Shown one piece after another: positions 7,353 to 17,760 of a DNA stretch of 61,486 nucleotides. The translations under genes were made by a program, and so were the position numbers. This DNA comes from Bacillota bacterium (lineage in GTDB: Bacteria; Bacillota; Limnochordia; Limnochordales; DUMU01): positions 1 through 61,486 of the forward strand of contig DUMU01000015.1 in assembly GCA_012839805.1 (NCBI GenBank), written 5' to 3'. The notes beneath the pieces are model-generated. The model worked only from the letters and a program-made list of their open reading frames with translations. It made no database searches and was not told the origin of the DNA. Positions within the stretch are counted from its first letter, which is position 1. The number at the start of each line of letters is the position of its first letter.

Positions 7353-8672
7353 TCACGGAAGGTAAGGGAGCGGATCGAGCGCCCGCCCGTCCTTGCGAAT
7401 CTCGAAGTGAAGGTGGGGCCCGGTCGACCGGCCCGTGTCTCCGCTGATGGCGATCACCTCGCCCCGGCTGATCTCATCTCCCACCTCGACAAGAAGTCGC
7501 GAATTATGGGCATAGCGGGTCGTGATCCCGCCGCCGTGATCGACTATCACCAGCAACCCGTATGCCCCGTAGCGGCCGGCAAACTTCACCCTGCCCCCGG
7601 CTGCTGCCCGCACCGGAGCGCCGGTGGGAACGGCAATGTCGATGCCCTCATGAACCGTGCCCCACCGGGGGCCAAAAGCTGAACTGATCGGACCATCCAC
7701 CGGCCAGATAAAAGCCGGCCATCCTCCGCGCGCCGCGGGTTCTCGCAGGGTTGCAGGCCTCTCGTTGCCGGGCCGGCCCGATTCCGCTGCCGCGGCCGGA
7801 GAATCGACCTTCCCCGCCGGGGTATTCGCCGCCGGCTGGCGCCGAGAACGGGTGGGCGATGCCCGGGGCGGCGGAGGCGGAGGAGGCGGCGGAACTGCCC
7901 CCGGCAGGATCAACTCCTGTCCCACTTCCAGCCGGTTGGGATTCACCAGGCCGTTGGCGGCAAGGATTACTGTCGTCGAGACCCGGTACTTGCGCGCGAT
8001 CGCCTCCACGGTTTCGCCGCGGCGAACCGTATGAAGAAGACCCGGTACAGTAAGAATGCGGATCTTCTGACCCAAAAAGAGCCGTCGCGGGTTGGACAAC
8101 CCGTTGATATTCATGAGGGTCTGCACGTCGGTTCCGAAGCGCGCGGCAAGAGTCCACAAGGTGTCGCCTTCACGTATCTCGTACGTAAAGACTCTCGGAC
8201 CTGAAGATGCCGTCTCCTCGACCGGCTTCGCAGGCTGGTGTGAACTGCTTTCTCCCGCCCCGCGATCCACCTTCGGCGGCACAACGGGATCCAAAGCCGC
8301 AAGGATTCCCGAGAGGAACTTTTCTTGGTTAGTTCCGACCGCCGCCTGCCCGGGGGGTGGCACAACCTCAAGGAACCATTCTCGAAGCCGGAAAACTTCG
8401 CCGGTGGAAGCGTCCATTATCCCCGGTCCTTCCACCGGACCGCTATCTCGGACCGGTTCTACTATGGCCGGGAGAACTTCGGCCGGAACTCCCCCATCAT
8501 CGAGGAGCGAAGCGCCATACCCTTGGCCGGATTGCGCGCCGCCGAGGAGAGCCGCCATGGCCGACACCAGCACCACCGGCCCCCACCGGAAAATCGGCCT
8601 GCGCCTGCGTCGTCGCCGCAATCCCTTCCCCCCGTTCCCGGTCGCCGCGCGTCTTGCCACACCCATGCGCAC
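7353..8672 (-). CDS. secreted LysM / M23 peptidoglycan endopeptidase
   Basis: Cell-wall hydrolase acting outside the membrane. An Arg-rich N-terminus precedes a signal/anchor segment (about 30-46). Two LysM modules follow: YEIREGDTLWTLAARFGTD with LGQKIRIL (about 160-206) and HTVRRGETVEAIARKYRVS with VGQELILP (about 212-257). A run of nine prolines and a linker lead to the M23 domain (about 320-435) with zinc-binding HEGIDIAVP and GPHLHFEI motifs and the usual GGGITTRYAH loop, so the enzyme looks active. Start is GTG at 8672, ribosome site weak; the ATG two codons later is possible. Lies downstream of rho in the same direction. Probable role: wall remodelling or sporulation. Confidence 0.9.
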   Translation of the reverse strand: MRMGVARRAATGNGGKGLRRRRRRRPIFRWGPVVLVSAMAALLGGAQSGQGYGASLLDDGGVPAEVLPAIVEPVRDSGPVEGPGIMDASTGEVFRLREWFLEVVPPPGQAAVGTNQEKFLSGILAALDPVVPPKVDRGAGESSSHQPAKPVEETASSGPRVFTYEIREGDTLWTLAARFGTDVQTLMNINGLSNPRRLFLGQKIRILTVPGLLHTVRRGETVEAIARKYRVSTTVILAANGLVNPNRLEVGQELILPGAVPPPPPPPPPRASPTRSRRQPAANTPAGKVDSPAAAAESGRPGNERPATLREPAARGGWPAFIWPVDGPISSAFGPRWGTVHEGIDIAVPTGAPVRAAAGGRVKFAGRYGAYGLLVIVDHGGGITTRYAHNSRLLVEVGDEISRGEVIAISGDTGRSTGPHLHFEIRKDGRALDPLPYLP

Positions 8673-8739
8673 CGGGCTTCTAAGCCGGACACCCCGGCAG
8701 ATACGTCGCTTTTTCTACAGGAGGGAAGGAATTCCTGCT

Positions 8740-10008
8740 TCAAGCCCGGACGTTTTCGGCAAACGTGGAGTTGAGGATAAGGTTCGCGAACTCCTCGTTG
8801 TTGCGGGTGTGCGTCAACCGATCGATGAGCAAATCGGTGGTCTCGGCCGTTCCCAGCGCCCCTAAGGCCTTGCGTAGGATCCAGACCATCTCGAGCTCTT
8901 TCTCCGTGAGCAGCAATTCCTCTTTGCGCGTCCCCGACCGGTAAATGTCGACGGCCGGGAAGATCCGGCGTTCGGCGAGTTTACGGTCGAGGTGGAGCTC
9001 CATGTTGCCCGTTCCCTTGAACTCTTCGTAGATGACGTCGTCCATCCGGCTGCCCGTATCGATGAGTGCGGTGGCCAGGATGGTGAGGCTACCACCTTCT
9101 TCCAACTTGCGGGCGGCACCGAAAAATTGCTTGGGCCGCCTGAGCGCTGCCGGATCGACGCCGCCGGTTAAGGTTCGCCCGGAGGGCGGTACTACCAGGT
9201 TGTGGGCGCGGGCGAGCCGGGTGATGCTGTCCAGGAGAATGGTTACGTCCCGGCCGTGCTCAACCAGGCGCTTGGCCCGTTCCAGTGCGATGTCGGCCAC
9301 CCGGACGTGGTTTTCGGGCGGCAGGTCGAAGGTGGAGCTTATCACCTCGCCCCGTACCGATCGCTGCATGTCGGTCACTTCCTCCGGACGCTCGTCCACG
9401 AGGAGCACCATCAGCTCGATCTCCGGGTGGTTGGTGCTGATAGCGTTGGCGATTTTCTTAAGCAGGGTAGTCTTGCCCGCCTTGGGAGGCGAGACGATCA
9501 GCCCGCGTTGCCCCTTCCCGATGGGAGCCATGATGTCGATCAACCGGGTGGCAATCTCCGAGGGCGTCGTTTCCAGATGAATTCGTTCGGAAGGATAAAC
9601 CGGGGTCAGGTCATCGAAGTTGGGCCGGCGGGCCGCGACGTCCGGGTCTACCATGTTGACGGCCAGGACCCGCAGGAGAGCGTGATATCGCTCGCTCTCC
9701 TTCGGTTTTCGAACCTGGCCCAGGATCAAGTCGCCCGTCCGGAGGTTCAGCCGGCGGATCTGTGAGGGGGACACGTAAACGTCTTCCGTCGAAGGAGTGT
9801 AGTTTTGTAAGCGTAAGAACCCGTAGCCCTCCGGAAGGATTTCGAGAATACCCTGGGTAAATATCAGGCCTTCCTTCTCTGTTTCTGCTTTGAGGATCTC
9901 TAACATCAAATCCTTCTTGCGGAAACGACTCGGCCCGGAAATCCCGAGGCTTCGAGCGAGTTCTTGGAGCTCAGCCGAAGTCTTGGACTCGAGCTCACTG
10001 ATGTACAT
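8740..10008 (-). CDS. rho: transcription termination factor Rho
   Basis: Hexameric RNA helicase ending transcription at C-rich, unstructured RNA. 422 residues: N-terminal Rho_N helical domain ([20 protein letters not shown]), CSD-type RNA-binding domain ([25 protein letters not shown]), then the RecA-like ATPase with Walker [11 protein letters not shown], Walker [14 protein letters not shown], the Q-loop region [18 protein letters not shown] and the R-loop [20 protein letters not shown] at 10008 follows AAAGGTGG. Rho matters here because few genes in the window end in a U-tailed hairpin. Its ~225-nt leader is structured, consistent with autoregulation. Confidence 0.97.
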   Translation of the reverse strand: MYISELESKTSAELQELARSLGISGPSRFRKKDLMLEILKAETEKEGLIFTQGILEILPEGYGFLRLQNYTPSTEDVYVSPSQIRRLNLRTGDLILGQVRKPKESERYHALLRVLAVNMVDPDVAARRPNFDDLTPVYPSERIHLETTPSEIATRLIDIMAPIGKGQRGLIVSPPKAGKTTLLKKIANAISTNHPEIELMVLLVDERPEEVTDMQRSVRGEVISSTFDLPPENHVRVADIALERAKRLVEHGRDVTILLDSITRLARAHNLVVPPSGRTLTGGVDPAALRRPKQFFGAARKLEEGGSLTILATALIDTGSRMDDVIYEEFKGTGNMELHLDRKLAERRIFPAVDIYRSGTRKEELLLTEKELEMVWILRKALGALGTAETTDLLIDRLTHTRNNEEFANLILNSTFAENVRA

Positions 10009-10065
10009 CCACTCTATCCACCTTTCTCTTAGCCAGACTGGAACGGAAGCCGATGGTGGGACAGC

Positions 10066-10102
10066 CTGGCGGACGGCTCCGCCCGGGAGTGGTCCGCCCA
10101 GG
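10066..10102 (-). other. hairpin in the rho leader
   Basis: CCTGGCGGAC (10066-10075) pairs with GTCCGCCCAGG (10092-10102) with one bulged C, forming a strong GC stem about 60 nt before the rho start. No U tract follows. The gap 10009-10410 otherwise holds only the rho promoter and the palindrome at 10297. Confidence 0.5.
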
Positions 10103-10239
10103 AAATGCCGGACGACTGAGCATTATGGCCGGGAAACGAGGATCAGACTGAAGGATAGTCGAACCACCTGGATAGATTATGTCCCGCTCGGGAAAAAAGA
10201 AACCGTCTCTGTACGCGATCGAATCCAGACTCCGTGACC

Positions 10240-10267
10240 ACTATACCATCGTTTTGGCAAGCGTCAA
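10240..10267 (-). promoter_or_regulatory. sigma-A promoter of rho
   Basis: Minus strand -35 TTGACG (10267-10262), 16-bp spacer, -10 TATAGT (10245-10240). Confidence 0.68.
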
Positions 10268-10296
10268 CCCCTGGCGAAGCGGAACGCAGCCTCGAT

Positions 10297-10314
10297 GGTT
10301 CCGGCGCCGGAACC
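10297..10314. other. perfect 18-bp palindrome between rho and the nuclease-family gene
   Basis: GGTTCCGGCGCCGGAACC, self-complementary without a spacer, 97 bp past the stop of the preceding gene and just upstream of the rho -35. No T run on either side, so an ordinary terminator is unlikely; it could be a protein site or an RNA 3' end. Confidence 0.5.
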
Positions 10315-10410
10315 GCGAGCACACCCCCTTTTGGCGTCTAAACGCCCTGCGGCCCGGCGCCGACCAGCGCGAGGGTCATGAGTCCTGGCCAGCTCTTCAT
10401 CTTACCGCCC

Positions 10411-10935
10411 TTAGCGCAGGTGCTTGCGAAAGTCCTCTGGCGTCACACTTTCGAGGAACCGGCGGAACTCCTCGAGTTCCGGATCGGACTGGGGCACCGC
10501 ACGGTTTGCGCCCGTCGCACGAGCCCTCTCCCACCCCTCAGTTGGTACCAACGCCCGGGCCGCCACCTCTTCCGACATGAAGATCGGAGCCTTCGCCCGG
10601 AGGGCCAGGGCAATGGCGTCGCTCGGCCGGGCATCGATGTCGCGTTCGCCGCCGGCGGTCCGCAGATGGATCTGCGCGTAATACGTCTCGTCCTTGAGAT
10701 CGGAGATGACCACCCGCTCTACCCGGGCGTTGAGCTCGTCCAAAATGGCCTTCATCAGATCGTGGGTGATCGGACGCGGTAGCTGGATGCCTTCCATTGC
10801 GATGTTGATGGCGTTCGCCTCCGGCGGACCGACGACTATGGGGACGTAGCTCTTTTCCTCCATATCGGTCATGACCACTACCGGTTGCATCGTCCGCTGA
10901 TCGATCCCGACGAGTTTCACCTTCATTCGCAACAT
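10411..10935 (-). CDS. bifunctional nuclease family protein (DUF151/BFN)
   Basis: COG1259/DUF151 protein of 174 residues. The BFN domain fills about 1-125: MKVKLVGIDQRTMQPVVVM, VPIVVGPPEANAINIAMEG, the helix PITHDLMKAILDEL, and RPSDAIALALRAKAPIFMSE. A charged C-terminal extension (about 130-174) resembles a helical tail. Some plant and thermophile members have DNase/RNase activity; most bacterial ones are uncharacterised. The open frame begins at a GTG (10944), but AAGGGGTG sits 7 nt before the ATG at 10935, which I prefer. Confidence 0.88.
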   Translation of the reverse strand: MLRMKVKLVGIDQRTMQPVVVMTDMEEKSYVPIVVGPPEANAINIAMEGIQLPRPITHDLMKAILDELNARVERVVISDLKDETYYAQIHLRTAGGERDIDARPSDAIALALRAKAPIFMSEEVAARALVPTEGWERARATGANRAVPQSDPELEEFRRFLESVTPEDFRKHLR

Positions 10936-10984
10936 TTTGCTCACCCCTTGCCTTCAGGGGAAATCCGCACCCACTTTCGCTTTG

Positions 10985-10993
10985 ATTATAGCA
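10985..10993 (-). promoter_or_regulatory. extended -10 promoter of the BFN gene
   Basis: Minus strand TGCTATAAT (extended -10, hexamer 10990-10985) about 45 bp before the start codon. No recognisable -35, as expected for an extended -10 promoter. Confidence 0.6.
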
Positions 10994-11001
10994 CACCGCT
11001 G

Positions 11002-12720
<1,719 letters not shown>

Positions 12721-13587
12721 TCATGCACCGCTCTTTTCATCCTCGGGGTTGAGCTCGGGTTCGGGCTTGCCGTCGTCCCCCCGGTCGCCCTCCCGCTCGT
12801 CCTCGGGGCGAGCGGGCCGGCCGCCTGCGACCAGCCCCTCTGGCTCTGAGCCATCCTTGCTCGTGCGCTGCTTCGCGGCCTGAACTACCTCACTGAGGTA
12901 GAGGTTGTAGAGCAGTCCCATCAGCCCGGCCAGCAGCAGGATGAGTCCTGCCGCGAGCAGGGTATTGAGAAAGAGGATGAGCAGAGCCTCGAGGAGCACT
13001 AGCAAAGAAAGTACGGGATTGCCGGCAACGATCAGAGCACTGGTGCGCAGGACCGTCCATACTCTGGGATCATGTTGCCGCACGACCAGGAGCAGATGGA
13101 GAGGGAGCATCAACGCCCAGATGAATCCCAAATAGACCCAGATCCAGGCAAAGAAACGAATCGTGGGGTTGGGAGCCGTCCAAACCACCCAAAGGTCGAG
13201 GAAAAGAATCAGGGTAATGATGAGATCGACCAGGGCGATGGCCGTGGCGGGTCGCAGGTAGGCGCGGGCCTCCCGGAAGAAATCGCCGATTTCCACCGGC
13301 TCACCCTTTTGAAGCCGGAAAGTGAGGGCAAAGACCGCCGCGCCGGCAACGGCGCCGGTGAAAACCGCCACCAGGAAGGCGATGGGCCAGACCCCCAAAA
13401 GCCGGGTAAGAGAAAAAGTGACATAAGCCACGAATAGCGGTGCGGCCACGAAGACGAACCACAGGAAGCTGATCCCTATGGTCAACCCCAAATGGTCGTA
13501 CGCCAACCGGAAAGTGCGTCCGAAGACGCGCCAGGCCCGCACGATCGCGCTTGCCTGCAAGTGTGCATCCCCCTCTACCCGCGTCAC
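12721..13587 (-). CDS. multi-pass membrane protein, possibly DUF624/YesL-like
   Basis: 288 residues, function not recognised. Five or six hydrophobic helices are visible: GISFLWFVFVAAPLFVAYVT, WPIAFLVAVFTGAVAGAAVF, ALVDLIITLILFLDLWVVWT, FAWIWVYLGFIWALMLPLH and a long one near VLSLLVLLEALLILFL with AAGLILLLAGLMGLLY. The tail (about 240-288) is charged and cytoplasmic in type. The pattern recalls the DUF624 family, which often sits with sugar transporters, but here it lies between argS and pyrG. GTG at 13587 directly follows the argS stop (6-bp gap); a later start is possible. Confidence 0.6.
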   Translation of the reverse strand: MTRVEGDAHLQASAIVRAWRVFGRTFRLAYDHLGLTIGISFLWFVFVAAPLFVAYVTFSLTRLLGVWPIAFLVAVFTGAVAGAAVFALTFRLQKGEPVEIGDFFREARAYLRPATAIALVDLIITLILFLDLWVVWTAPNPTIRFFAWIWVYLGFIWALMLPLHLLLVVRQHDPRVWTVLRTSALIVAGNPVLSLLVLLEALLILFLNTLLAAGLILLLAGLMGLLYNLYLSEVVQAAKQRTSKDGSEPEGLVAGGRPARPEDEREGDRGDDGKPEPELNPEDEKSGA

Positions 13588-13592
13588 CCGCT

Positions 13593-15275
13593 TTACATGC
13601 GTTCCGGAGCGCCGACGCCAAGCAACCGCAAACAGTTACGCAGCACCACTTGCGTGGCATGGGAGAGATAGAGACGGGCCGCCTCGAGTCCCGGCTCGGT
13701 ACCAAGGATGCGATGGTGCGCGTAGAAAGAGTGATACAGGGAGGCGACCTCCATGGCGTAGTGAGTCAGCCGGTGGGGCTCTTGCCGTTCCGCCGCCAAC
13801 CGTACTTCATCGGGAAAGGCCGCGAGTTTACGAGCGAGCTCAGTCTCCTCCGGTGCCGTCAGGAGGTCGACGGCGACCTGCGACGCTTTCGGTCTGGTGA
13901 CCCCGGCCGCCTCAGCCTGGCGAAAGAGGCTGGCGATACGGGCGTGGGCGTATTGCACGTAGTAGACCGGGTTCTGCTCGCTCTGCTCCCGGGCGAGATC
14001 CAGATCGAAATCCAGATGGGCACTGGGGCTGCGCATGAGGAAGAAGAAACGGGCCGCATCCTTACCGACTTCAGCAAGAAGTTCATCCAAAGTGATGAAC
14101 TCCCCTGCCCGTTTCGACATGCGAACCGGCTGCCCGCCCCGCAGCAGGGTGACCAGCTGCAGGATTATCACCTGGAAGGTGTCCGGGTCGTACCCCAGCG
14201 CGGCCACCGCCGCCCGCATCCGGCCGATGTAGCCGTGGTGGTCGGGACCCCAGATGTCGATCACCCAGTCATATCCCCGCTCGTACTTGTCTCGATGGTA
14301 GGCAATATCCGCGGCCATGTAGGTGTACTCGCCGTCGGACTTCACTACGACCCGGTCCTTGTCATCTCCCCAGCGGGTGGAGGCGAACCAGGTGGCCCCT
14401 TCGTTTTCGTACAAAGCCCCGTTCTGGCGCAAGAGCTCGAGCGCCTCCTCCACCTTTCCGGCCCGGTGGAGATCCCGCTCCCGGTACCAGCGATCGAAAT
14501 GGACACCGAAGCGGGCGAGCTCTTGCTGCTGTAATTCCACCATGCGGTCTACGCCCTTCTCCTTGAAGAACGCAACCCGCTCGCTCTCCTCCATCTCCAC
14601 CAGTTCAGGATGGGAGCGGAGAAACTCGGCGGCGAGCTCGGTCACGTATTCTCCGGGATACCCCTCCTCCGGGAAGGGCGCCTCTCGGCCGGCCAACTGG
14701 AGGTAGCGGGCATTGAGGGATCGGGCAAAAAGCTCGGCCTGCCGCCCGGCATCGTTCACGTAGTACTCGCGTTCTACCTGGTGCCCGATCGCGGAGAGGA
14801 GATTGGCCAGGCAATCGCCGACGGCGGCGGCCCGAGCATTGACCACCACCATCGGGCCCACCGGGTTGGCACTCACGTATTCCAGCAGCACCCGGCGGGG
14901 CCGCTCCGCCCGCGCGCAGCCGAACCGGTCACCTTCGGCTTCGATCGCCCGGAAGAGCCGGGACAGCCATCCTTCCCGGAAGAAGAAGTTGATGAACCCC
15001 GGGCCCGCCACCTCGATCCGGCCTACCAGCTGCTGGATTTCCGGTTGGCGTTCGAGATACCGGACCAGAGCGGTAGCGATCTGGCGGGGCGGGAGGCCGG
15101 AAGGTCCCGAGCTCACCAGCGCCAGGTTGGTGGCGAGGTCGCCATGGCTTTTCTCCTTGGGGGTCTCCACCACGAAGTCCGGAGGGGGGAAGACCGGCAG
15201 ATCGCCTTTCGCCTGGGCCTGGGCCAGGGCTGCGGAGAGAGCCTGCCGGACCACCTTTCTATCGCTTTCGAGCAT
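13593..15275 (-). CDS. argS: arginyl-tRNA synthetase, with a divergent HIGH motif
   Basis: Class I synthetase charging tRNA-Arg, 560 residues (normal). N-terminal additional domain (about 1-105), Rossmann core, and the DALR anticodon domain at the end (HARIASLFRQAEAAG to LRNCLRLLGVGAPERM). The KMSKS-type loop is present (VRMSKRAGEF). Where most ArgRS have a HVGH-like signature, this one reads SANPVGPMVVVNARAAAVGD, so both signature histidines and the glycine are replaced. Surrounding residues (REYYVNDAG) are intact, and an intact frame argues against decay. ATG at 15275 has GGAGG 7 nt upstream inside the mazG-like gene, which it overlaps by 17 bp. Confidence 0.94.
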   Translation of the reverse strand: MLESDRKVVRQALSAALAQAQAKGDLPVFPPPDFVVETPKEKSHGDLATNLALVSSGPSGLPPRQIATALVRYLERQPEIQQLVGRIEVAGPGFINFFFREGWLSRLFRAIEAEGDRFGCARAERPRRVLLEYVSANPVGPMVVVNARAAAVGDCLANLLSAIGHQVEREYYVNDAGRQAELFARSLNARYLQLAGREAPFPEEGYPGEYVTELAAEFLRSHPELVEMEESERVAFFKEKGVDRMVELQQQELARFGVHFDRWYRERDLHRAGKVEEALELLRQNGALYENEGATWFASTRWGDDKDRVVVKSDGEYTYMAADIAYHRDKYERGYDWVIDIWGPDHHGYIGRMRAAVAALGYDPDTFQVIILQLVTLLRGGQPVRMSKRAGEFITLDELLAEVGKDAARFFFLMRSPSAHLDFDLDLAREQSEQNPVYYVQYAHARIASLFRQAEAAGVTRPKASQVAVDLLTAPEETELARKLAAFPDEVRLAAERQEPHRLTHYAMEVASLYHSFYAHHRILGTEPGLEAARLYLSHATQVVLRNCLRLLGVGAPERM

Positions 15276-15669
15276 CGTCGGACCTCCGTTCGTCCAGTTC
15301 CCGGCGAAAGCGGGAGAGTTCCGTCAGCTCCCGGTCAAGGAACCTTTCTATCTCATGCCGTCCGGCCTTGACCGAGGCATACCGCGCCTCGCATTTTTGG
15401 CGGTTCTGCTCCAAGGCCTCCTCGAGGTCGATACCAAAGGAGTAGGCGAGCTTGACGAGGAAGGTGACCGCGTCTGCCAGTTCTTGCTTCAGCTCGTCCA
15501 GGGAGGCAGGCTCGTCCCGTTTGTACTCGGAAAGCCGCAGCACCGCGCGGGCAACCTCGCCCACCTCCTCTGCCAGGTGGGTACAGGTAGCGGTAGCCGG
15601 TACCAGGTCCCATCCTCGTTCGCGGTCAAAACGTTCAACCCACTCCTGATACTCACGCAGATAGCCCAT
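15259..15669 (-). CDS. MazG-like NTP pyrophosphohydrolase
   Basis: All-alpha NTP-PPase of 136 residues, presumably hydrolysing nucleoside triphosphates to monophosphate and pyrophosphate (housecleaning or a pathway role). The metal-binding signature is HLAEEVGEVARAV followed by ELKQELADAVTFLVKLA, with Glu/Asp clusters on two helices; the C-terminus is highly charged. It lies 3 bp after speB and overlaps argS, so it is translated within the pdaD-to-argS run. Physiological substrate not deducible. Confidence 0.82.
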   Translation of the reverse strand: MGYLREYQEWVERFDRERGWDLVPATATCTHLAEEVGEVARAVLRLSEYKRDEPASLDELKQELADAVTFLVKLAYSFGIDLEEALEQNRQKCEARYASVKAGRHEIERFLDRELTELSRFRRELDERRSDDARKR

Positions 15670-15672
15670 CTT

Positions 15673-16650
15673 TCATCCCCCCCGGGCGGAAGATGAACCT
15701 GGACCTGCACAGTCACGAGCTGCCCCTTCCGGGCGGCGGCCGGTCCGGTGAAGGAGCAAAGCGAGTTCACGGGTGATTTTGGCCCCCACGACCGAGGTAA
15801 CGTCCGCCAGGTCAACGGGGGGTGAGATCTCCACCAGATCTGCGCCGACCAGGAACGGGCGGGACCGCGCCCAGGCGGTCAGGCCGCTTAGCAGTTGCCC
15901 GCTGGTCCATCCGCCGGGTTCGGGGGTCCCGGTGCCAGGGGCGAAAGCCGGGTCGAGCACGTCGATGTCGATGGTGAGGTAGACGGGGACGCCCTGGCGA
16001 GCCAGCCGCTCCCCTACCTCGACCAGCGTTTCCACCCCCGCCCCCGGGTAGAACTCGCCTCGTTGCCGGCCGGCCGCGAACTCCTCCTGGCTACCGGAAC
16101 GAATGCCGATCTGGATGACACGGGAAACGCCCTCCGCCTCCGCCGCCCGCCGCAGGGTGGTGGCATGAGAGTACCGGTCACCGAGGTATTCCTCCCGCCA
16201 ATCCGCATGGGCATCCAGCTGAACGATAACCAGCCCCGGGTACCGTTTCGCCGCCGCGCGGATGGCGCCCACCGAAACCGTGTGTTCGCCGCCCAGCAGA
16301 AGCGGCCGCCCGCCCCAATCCAGCAACCAGGCCACGGCCTGTTCGATCTCGGCCAGAGTGCGGCTGGTGTCGTGGAGGGGCAGGTCCAGATCGCCCAGAT
16401 CCACCAGCCAGTCCGGCGAGAGATGGGAGTCGAGAAGAGGGCTGTACGTTTCCAGGCCGTAGGAAACCGAACGGATCCGCTCCGGGCCAAACCGAGTACC
16501 CGGCCGGAAACTGGTGGTAGCGTCGAAGGGAGCTCCGACAATCACTACCTGCCCGTCCAGCGATGCCCCGTCCGTCCACTCCCGGGCTGCCAGGAAGGGC
16601 GTGACCGGGCGAAGGTTTGGTGGATCCTTCGGTCCCTGCCCGAGGCTCAT
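15673..16650 (-). CDS. speB: agmatinase family ureohydrolase
   Basis: Binuclear manganese ureohydrolase releasing urea from agmatine, or from N1-aminopropylagmatine. Mn ligands are visible: GGEHTVS, LDAHADWREEY and TIDIDVLDPAFAPG. Also characteristic are VIVGAPFDATTSFRPGTRFG near the start and GADLVEISPPVD near the end. 325 residues, with a short Arg/Gly/Ser-rich tail. The ATG at 16650 overlaps the speE stop as ATGA. With pdaD and speE upstream this completes arginine to putrescine/spermidine. Confidence 0.92.
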   Translation of the reverse strand: MSLGQGPKDPPNLRPVTPFLAAREWTDGASLDGQVVIVGAPFDATTSFRPGTRFGPERIRSVSYGLETYSPLLDSHLSPDWLVDLGDLDLPLHDTSRTLAEIEQAVAWLLDWGGRPLLLGGEHTVSVGAIRAAAKRYPGLVIVQLDAHADWREEYLGDRYSHATTLRRAAEAEGVSRVIQIGIRSGSQEEFAAGRQRGEFYPGAGVETLVEVGERLARQGVPVYLTIDIDVLDPAFAPGTGTPEPGGWTSGQLLSGLTAWARSRPFLVGADLVEISPPVDLADVTSVVGAKITRELALLLHRTGRRPEGAARDCAGPGSSSARGG

Positions 16651-17627
16651 ACCAATCCCTCTTCCTTTTCCCGCGCTTTTAGTGCTTCGCTTGCTTGTCG
16701 CACTTCCCGTGCTTCCAGCGCTTCTGATGCTCTTACTTCCTGTATGCTCTCTAATCCGGAGGAAGGTTGAGCAGACGAAGAGCCCGGCTCGAGCAGTTCA
16801 GAAACGAAACGGGGGAGAACGAAGGCCGACCGGTGCAGTTCCGCATGGTAATACTTCGTTGGTCCCGACAAAGGCCGCCGGTGAGGGCACGCCGGATCGG
16901 CATCCGGGGTCTTGGCGCCCAGCGTGAAACTCCACAGTCCGCTGGGGTAGGTGGGAACTGACGCCAGGTAGACTTTGACCACGGGAAAGACCTGCCGCAT
17001 GGCCCGGTAGGCCGAACGTAGCAGCTCGGCTTCGAGAAAGGGAGATTCGGTCTGGGCCACCAGGATGCCCCCATCCCGCAGGGCAGCCGCGACCGAAGCG
17101 TAGAACGGCACTTGGAAGAGCCCGGAGGCCGGTCCCACAGGGTCGGTGGAGTCGACGATGACCACGTCGTAGGCCGCGCGTGCCTCCTGCATGTGTCGAA
17201 TGCCGTCCTCGAACCGGATCTCCACCCGCGGGTCGTCCAGCGCCCCGGCAATGCTGGGTAGGAACTGCCGGGCCACCCGGGTCACCGCCGGGTCGATCTC
17301 AATCAGGGTGACCTTCTCCACCGCCGGGTCCTTCAGGATCTCGCGCACGGCCCCCCCGTCGCCGCCACCCACCACGGCCACTCGCCGGGGAGCCGGATGA
17401 GCTTGCAACGGGACGTGGGTAATCATCTCGTGGTATACGAACTCGTCTGCGGTCGTGGTCTGGATCGCGCCGTCAAGTACCAGTACCCGCCCGTAGGCAA
17501 CGGAGTCGAAGACGGCAAGATCCTGAAACTCGGTCTTCTCCTGGTGCACGGTCCCCCTAAGGCGGAGGCTCAGGCTCACGTCCTGGGTCTGCTCTTCGGT
17601 AAACCAGAGTTCGAGCCGGCGTTCCAC
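16647..17627 (-). CDS. speE: polyamine aminopropyltransferase (spermidine synthase)
   Basis: Transfers aminopropyl from decarboxylated SAM to a polyamine acceptor. Motifs: an N-terminal beta region (QDLAVFDSVAYGRVLVLDG), DEFVYHEMITHVPL, the nucleotide loop AVVGGGDGGAVREILKD, LIEIDPAV, EDGIRHM and the catalytic VDSTDPVGPASGLF. The last ~45 residues are extra and hold a near-duplication, ASEALEARE / ASEALKARE, likely a short helix. GTG start at 17627. No SAM decarboxylase gene (speD) is in the window. The 133-bp upstream gap to pdaD contains a degenerate heptamer repeat. Confidence 0.93.
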   Translation of the reverse strand: MERRLELWFTEEQTQDVSLSLRLRGTVHQEKTEFQDLAVFDSVAYGRVLVLDGAIQTTTADEFVYHEMITHVPLQAHPAPRRVAVVGGGDGGAVREILKDPAVEKVTLIEIDPAVTRVARQFLPSIAGALDDPRVEIRFEDGIRHMQEARAAYDVVIVDSTDPVGPASGLFQVPFYASVAAALRDGGILVAQTESPFLEAELLRSAYRAMRQVFPVVKVYLASVPTYPSGLWSFTLGAKTPDADPACPHRRPLSGPTKYYHAELHRSAFVLPRFVSELLEPGSSSAQPSSGLESIQEVRASEALEAREVRQASEALKAREKEEGLV

Positions 17628-17651
17628 TCCCTGATCAACTCCTCATCCCCC

Positions 17652-17700
17652 GGTCTCTACTGTCTGTCCGCTATCTGCCGTTTGCCATCTGCACCTGCCG
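17652..17700 (-). repeat. degenerate heptamer repeat upstream of speE
   Basis: On the minus strand the units read GCAGATG, GCAAACG, GCAGATA, GCGGACA, GACAGTA, GAGACCG, a 7-bp phase with G (mostly GC) at each unit start. Purine-rich on the sense strand of speE, ending about 25 nt before its start. Compare 33632-33670 and 44509-44549. Confidence 0.45.
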
Positions 17701-17760
17701 CGCCTTCTGCGCCGGGCTGCTCTCGCATCCTGCACCCGGCCCACCTGTGGCTGAACAAAG

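Noticed and set aside
10165-10210. Terminator at TCCCGCTCGGGA with an A/T run
   Set aside because: The T run lies on the 5' side of the stem for the strand that is transcribed, so it cannot act as a U tail.
13551-14534. 327-codon plus-strand frame
   Set aside because: Antisense to argS; no recognisable protein features.
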